The notes beneath the pieces were generated by a model. It did no database searches. It saw only the letters and a list, made by a program, of their open reading frames with translations, and had not been told where the DNA came from. Source: Chloroflexota bacterium (lineage in GTDB: Bacteria > Chloroflexota > Anaerolineae > Anaerolineales > UBA4823). From it: a stretch of 8,549 nucleotides of DNA. Numbering within the stretch: the stretch's first letter is position 1; the number at the start of each line of letters is the position of its first letter. Where the stretch lies: positions 1-8,549 of the forward strand of contig JAUWLJ010000072.1 in the NCBI GenBank assembly GCA_030613705.1, in the 5' to 3' direction. Both the position numbers and the translations under genes were made by a program. Positions 6,665 through 8,549 of the stretch are shown piece after piece.

Positions 6665-7926
6665 GGTGTCGGAGTAGAGGTCGGTTCCGGTGGGGGCTCT
6701 GTTGTCGGCGGGGGTTCCGTCGGGGGGATATCGGTTGGAGCGGGTTCCGAAGGTGGGGGTTCGGTTGTTCCAGGTTCAGCTGGAGGACTTTCTGTGGGTA
6801 CTGCCTCTTCTGTGGGTACAGCCTCAGGAGGTGGAGGTTCCTGGGTTCTTTGTTTTTTCTTTTGAGAATTGGTGCACTTCTGAGTCACCCACGATGCAGT
6901 TGGCTGGACCAAAGTATCTTCTCCAAGGGCGAATGCCGCTTCGTACTGCTCTTGGGCGAGGCACCATTCTTTGCTGGCAGCTAAAATATCCCCATATCTA
7001 ATAGTTGCGATGCGGAAGCGCTCCGCAGCGGTCATATTGGTATTATCACGGAGATTGGGGGCGACAACGATGACCTGACCGAAATAAAAAGCTGATTGGC
7101 CCCAGTCCAAACCCCAGAAGCTGGCTCCTGTTTTATAAAGGTCTGCCCAGGTTCGCATATTGCTGGCTTCAACATCTAATGGGCCAAATTTCTCAGCCAA
7201 AGCGAGATCGTAGGTGCCGCCTTCTAAATCGCCCTCCCGCAAAATGCGATCGACACCCCGATTTCGCAGGGCAACATACAGCATTGAATCGACTTTAATC
7301 GTCTGGTAATCAGGCTCATCTTTACGCAGTTTGAGTAATGTTTCAATCGCCTCCGTCCACTTCCCATCTGCTAATAAAATCTGTGAGTGCGAGAACAGTT
7401 CATCGACGCCGCGCATATCGGGTGTCGGGGTTAATGTGGGCGTGGGCACCAGAGTTGGGGTGGCAGTGGTATTAATTTCAAGTAATACCAGAGCAAGTTG
7501 TTCTGTCACACCCGGGTAGTTGGGATCGAGCCTAATAACGTACTCGAACCGCTGGCGCGCCAGTTCATACCGTTTGGCTTCAAGATCCTCCAAGCCTAAT
7601 TGATATTGTTCGGAGACTTGCTGGGCAACCTGAGTAACCTCATAATTGGTGCGCTCATTGATTCCTGACAGGTAGCCTCCAAAAGCGCTGGTAGCCGCGA
7701 TCAGTAACAGGGCTGCCAGGCTGATCGTGATCAACAATGGCCAGGATAAGGAGCGGCCTTTCACGCTGCCATTCCCGTCTGTGGGAGGCGCAGTTCCTCC
7801 AAGATCCGCATTACCATTGCCATCATCCTGATTCTGCCCCTGAGTGGGAACAGATTCTGATGATATCGGTTGGGTTTCATCCCCAAGCGGCATCGGCTGT
7901 GTTTCTTCCTGATTCATACTTTCCAT
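6661..7926 (-). CDS. Single-pass membrane protein with TPR-like repeats and a Pro-rich tail
   Basis: The chosen start gives 421 residues. The N-terminus (1-55) is acidic and Gln-rich. KGR precedes a membrane helix at about 61-84, so the rest should face outside. A TPR-like helix pair (about 105-138, with YELARQRFEYVIRLDPNYPG) is followed by a Thr/Pro spacer (about 154-170). Further TPR-like segments follow at about 175-208 and 276-338. Residues 361-421 are a Pro/Glu/Thr tail built from EPPP- and PTE-like units. An upstream in-frame ATG at 8007 would add 27 residues, but it would read back through a strong TATAAT box at 7934-7939 and into the divergent promoter, so it is unlikely. Met31 of the longer frame (7917) is a second possible start. 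The function is unknown. TPR proteins usually scaffold complexes, and coupling to the CopD-like gene suggests a shared membrane role. Confidence 0.78.
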   Translation of the reverse strand: MESMNQEETQPMPLGDETQPISSESVPTQGQNQDDGNGNADLGGTAPPTDGNGSVKGRSLSWPLLITISLAALLLIAATSAFGGYLSGINERTNYEVTQVAQQVSEQYQLGLEDLEAKRYELARQRFEYVIRLDPNYPGVTEQLALVLLEINTTATPTLVPTPTLTPTPDMRGVDELFSHSQILLADGKWTEAIETLLKLRKDEPDYQTIKVDSMLYVALRNRGVDRILREGDLEGGTYDLALAEKFGPLDVEASNMRTWADLYKTGASFWGLDWGQSAFYFGQVIVVAPNLRDNTNMTAAERFRIATIRYGDILAASKEWCLAQEQYEAAFALGEDTLVQPTASWVTQKCTNSQKKKQRTQEPPPPEAVPTEEAVPTESPPAEPGTTEPPPSEPAPTDIPPTEPPPTTEPPPEPTSTPTP

Positions 7927-7933
7927 GCCGCAG

Positions 7934-7939
7934 ATTATA
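7934..7939 (-). promoter_or_regulatory. Perfect -10 box for the TPR gene; leaderless transcript likely
   Basis: On the - strand TATAAT is followed by 7 bases and then the ATG at 7926-7924. A start 7-8 bases past the -10 would put the first transcribed base at or next to that A. No Shine-Dalgarno precedes the ATG, which agrees with leaderless initiation. No good -35 is seen at 17 bases (TTAACA occurs only at a spacing of about 20). Confidence 0.55.
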
Positions 7940-7997
7940 CCGTAAACGTTGATTTGATATGTTAAGGCTGATTTAGAACTATGCCAACTGGTATTCG

Positions 7998-8026
7998 TTG
8001 TCCGCAATTGCCTCAGCGGGTATAAT
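7998..8026 (+). promoter_or_regulatory. Sigma-70-type promoter for the M42 peptidase gene
   Basis: TTGTCC (7998-8003, four of six bases matching TTGACA) and a perfect TATAAT (8021-8026) are separated by exactly 17 bases. Transcription would begin near 8033, giving a leader of about 48 bases before the ATG at 8081. The promoter is divergent to the -10 box at 7934-7939. Confidence 0.72.
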
Positions 8027-8036
8027 TTTGATGAGA

Positions 8037-8056
8037 GCCTGTTTTTTTATGCAGGC
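8037..8056 (+). other. Hairpin in the leader of the M42 peptidase mRNA
   Basis: GCCTG (8037-8041) pairs with CAGGC (8052-8056); a T-G wobble can extend the stem to 6 bp, leaving a T-rich loop. It lies near the predicted 5' end of the transcript and 13 bases before the Shine-Dalgarno. It may protect the 5' end or be chance. Confidence 0.3.
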
Positions 8057-8069
8057 GAGACTGATAAAT

Positions 8070-8075
8070 AAGGAG
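8070..8075 (+). promoter_or_regulatory. Strong Shine-Dalgarno of the M42 peptidase gene
   Basis: AAGGAG is followed by 5 bases and ATG 8081-8083. It is the strongest ribosome binding site in the window and fixes the start. Confidence 0.8.
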
Positions 8076-8080
8076 CCGGA

Positions 8081-8549
8081 ATGAGCGACCTTCCCCCAAT
8101 TGATGCTGAGTATTTATTTAGGATCCTGGTAGATTTACTAAACACTCCCAGCCCAACCGGTTTTGCTGCAAATGCGATTGAATATGTTGAGCAAATCATG
8201 AAAGATTTCTCATTCTTATCTATCTCGCAGAACCGCAAAGGGGCTCTGGTCGCTACCTGGGATGGATCGGAGAACGATTCGCCGCGTGGTCTAACTGCCC
8301 ATGCAGATACCCTCGGAGCGATGGTCAAAGAGATAAAATCCAATGGGCGTTTGAAAATGACCCGCATCGGCGCATTTGCATGGAATACTGTCGAAGGGGA
8401 GGGATGTACAGTATTCACCTCACAAGGAGAAAGTTTTCGTGGCTCAATATTGCTGACCAAAGCTTCCGGGCACGTCCATGGCAGTCAGGTCAACGACTTG
8501 AAGCGGGGCGATTCCAATATTGAAGTGCGCCTGGATGCACGCACGGCGG
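8081..8549 (+). CDS. M42-family metallopeptidase (aminopeptidase), 3' end beyond the window
   Basis: The frame stays open from ATG 8081 to the window end, giving 156 residues of a family usually about 340-370 long. Visible features are NTPSPTGF (21-28), the common opening of M42 and related M20 peptidases, and LTAHADTLGAMV (71-82), in which H74 and D76 form the HxD metal site. The region from about 84 to 150 (IKSNGRLKMTRIGAF, then a small beta domain with SGHVHG) matches the start of the inserted domain of M42 enzymes. The other metal ligands and the catalytic Glu pair lie outside the window. M42 enzymes are cytosolic di-metal aminopeptidases, often forming large tetrahedral assemblies that trim peptides; some family members were first annotated as cellulases. 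The gene has its own promoter and ribosome binding site, and is divergent to the TPR gene. Confidence 0.88.
   Translation, partial: MSDLPPIDAEYLFRILVDLLNTPSPTGFAANAIEYVEQIMKDFSFLSISQNRKGALVATWDGSENDSPRGLTAHADTLGAMVKEIKSNGRLKMTRIGAFAWNTVEGEGCTVFTSQGESFRGSILLTKASGHVHGSQVNDLKRGDSNIEVRLDARTA

Noticed and set aside
6494..6865. Gly/Ser/Val-rich + strand frame opposite the TPR gene tail
   Set aside because: The Gly-rich pattern is the reverse complement of Pro codons in the real gene; it has no domain and no start signal.
8047..8460. 137-residue - strand open frame opposite the M42 gene
   Set aside because: The + strand frame there has clear peptidase motifs, a promoter and a strong ribosome binding site. 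The antisense frame has none.
1..8549. A defence island, mobile element, CRISPR array or biosynthetic cluster
   Set aside because: No transposase, integrase, terminal inverted repeats, regularly spaced repeats, nuclease, toxin or synthase genes were found. The genes are housekeeping-type and membrane-type with even composition.

Overview
The window looks like ordinary chromosome from a bacterium of the phylum Chloroflexota, most likely class Anaerolineae. This is inferred from the gene families, the Thr/Pro-rich low-complexity linkers in single-pass membrane proteins, the mixed use of Shine-Dalgarno and SD-less starts, and a base composition near 50% GC. No marker gene settles it. I see no mobile element, CRISPR array, tRNA, rRNA or prophage signal, and no convincing undescribed multi-gene system.

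Region 1 (1-770): the 3' part of rplI (ribosomal protein bL9), whose 5' end lies outside the window. It carries an unusual acidic tail of about 90 residues containing a 2 x 108-bp tandem repeat. A GC-rich hairpin followed by a short T-run then probably terminates transcription.

Region 2 (848-6128): four genes on the + strand with gaps of 54, 35 and 26 bp, probably one operon. They encode a RodZ-like membrane protein with two tandem HTH domains, the RimO methylthiotransferase that modifies ribosomal protein uS12, a HAL2/SAL1-type 3'(2'),5'-bisphosphate nucleotidase of the inositol monophosphatase superfamily, and a multi-pass GT-C/GT39-like glycosyltransferase.

Region 3 (6143-7926): two genes on the - strand, converging on region 2 with only 14 bp between stop codons. 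The first transcribed is a single-pass membrane protein with TPR-like repeats and a Pro-rich tail. Its stop overlaps the start of a small four-helix CopD-like membrane protein (ATGA).

Region 4 (7927-8549): a 154-bp divergent promoter region. It has a TATAAT box placed for leaderless transcription of the TPR gene on the - strand. On the + strand it has a well-formed -35/-10 pair, a 5' leader and a strong AAGGAG site for an M42-family metallopeptidase that runs off the end of the window.

The best points for a second look are the repeat-bearing acidic tail of bL9, the duplicated HTH domain of the RodZ-like protein, and the divergent promoter with a predicted leaderless transcript.
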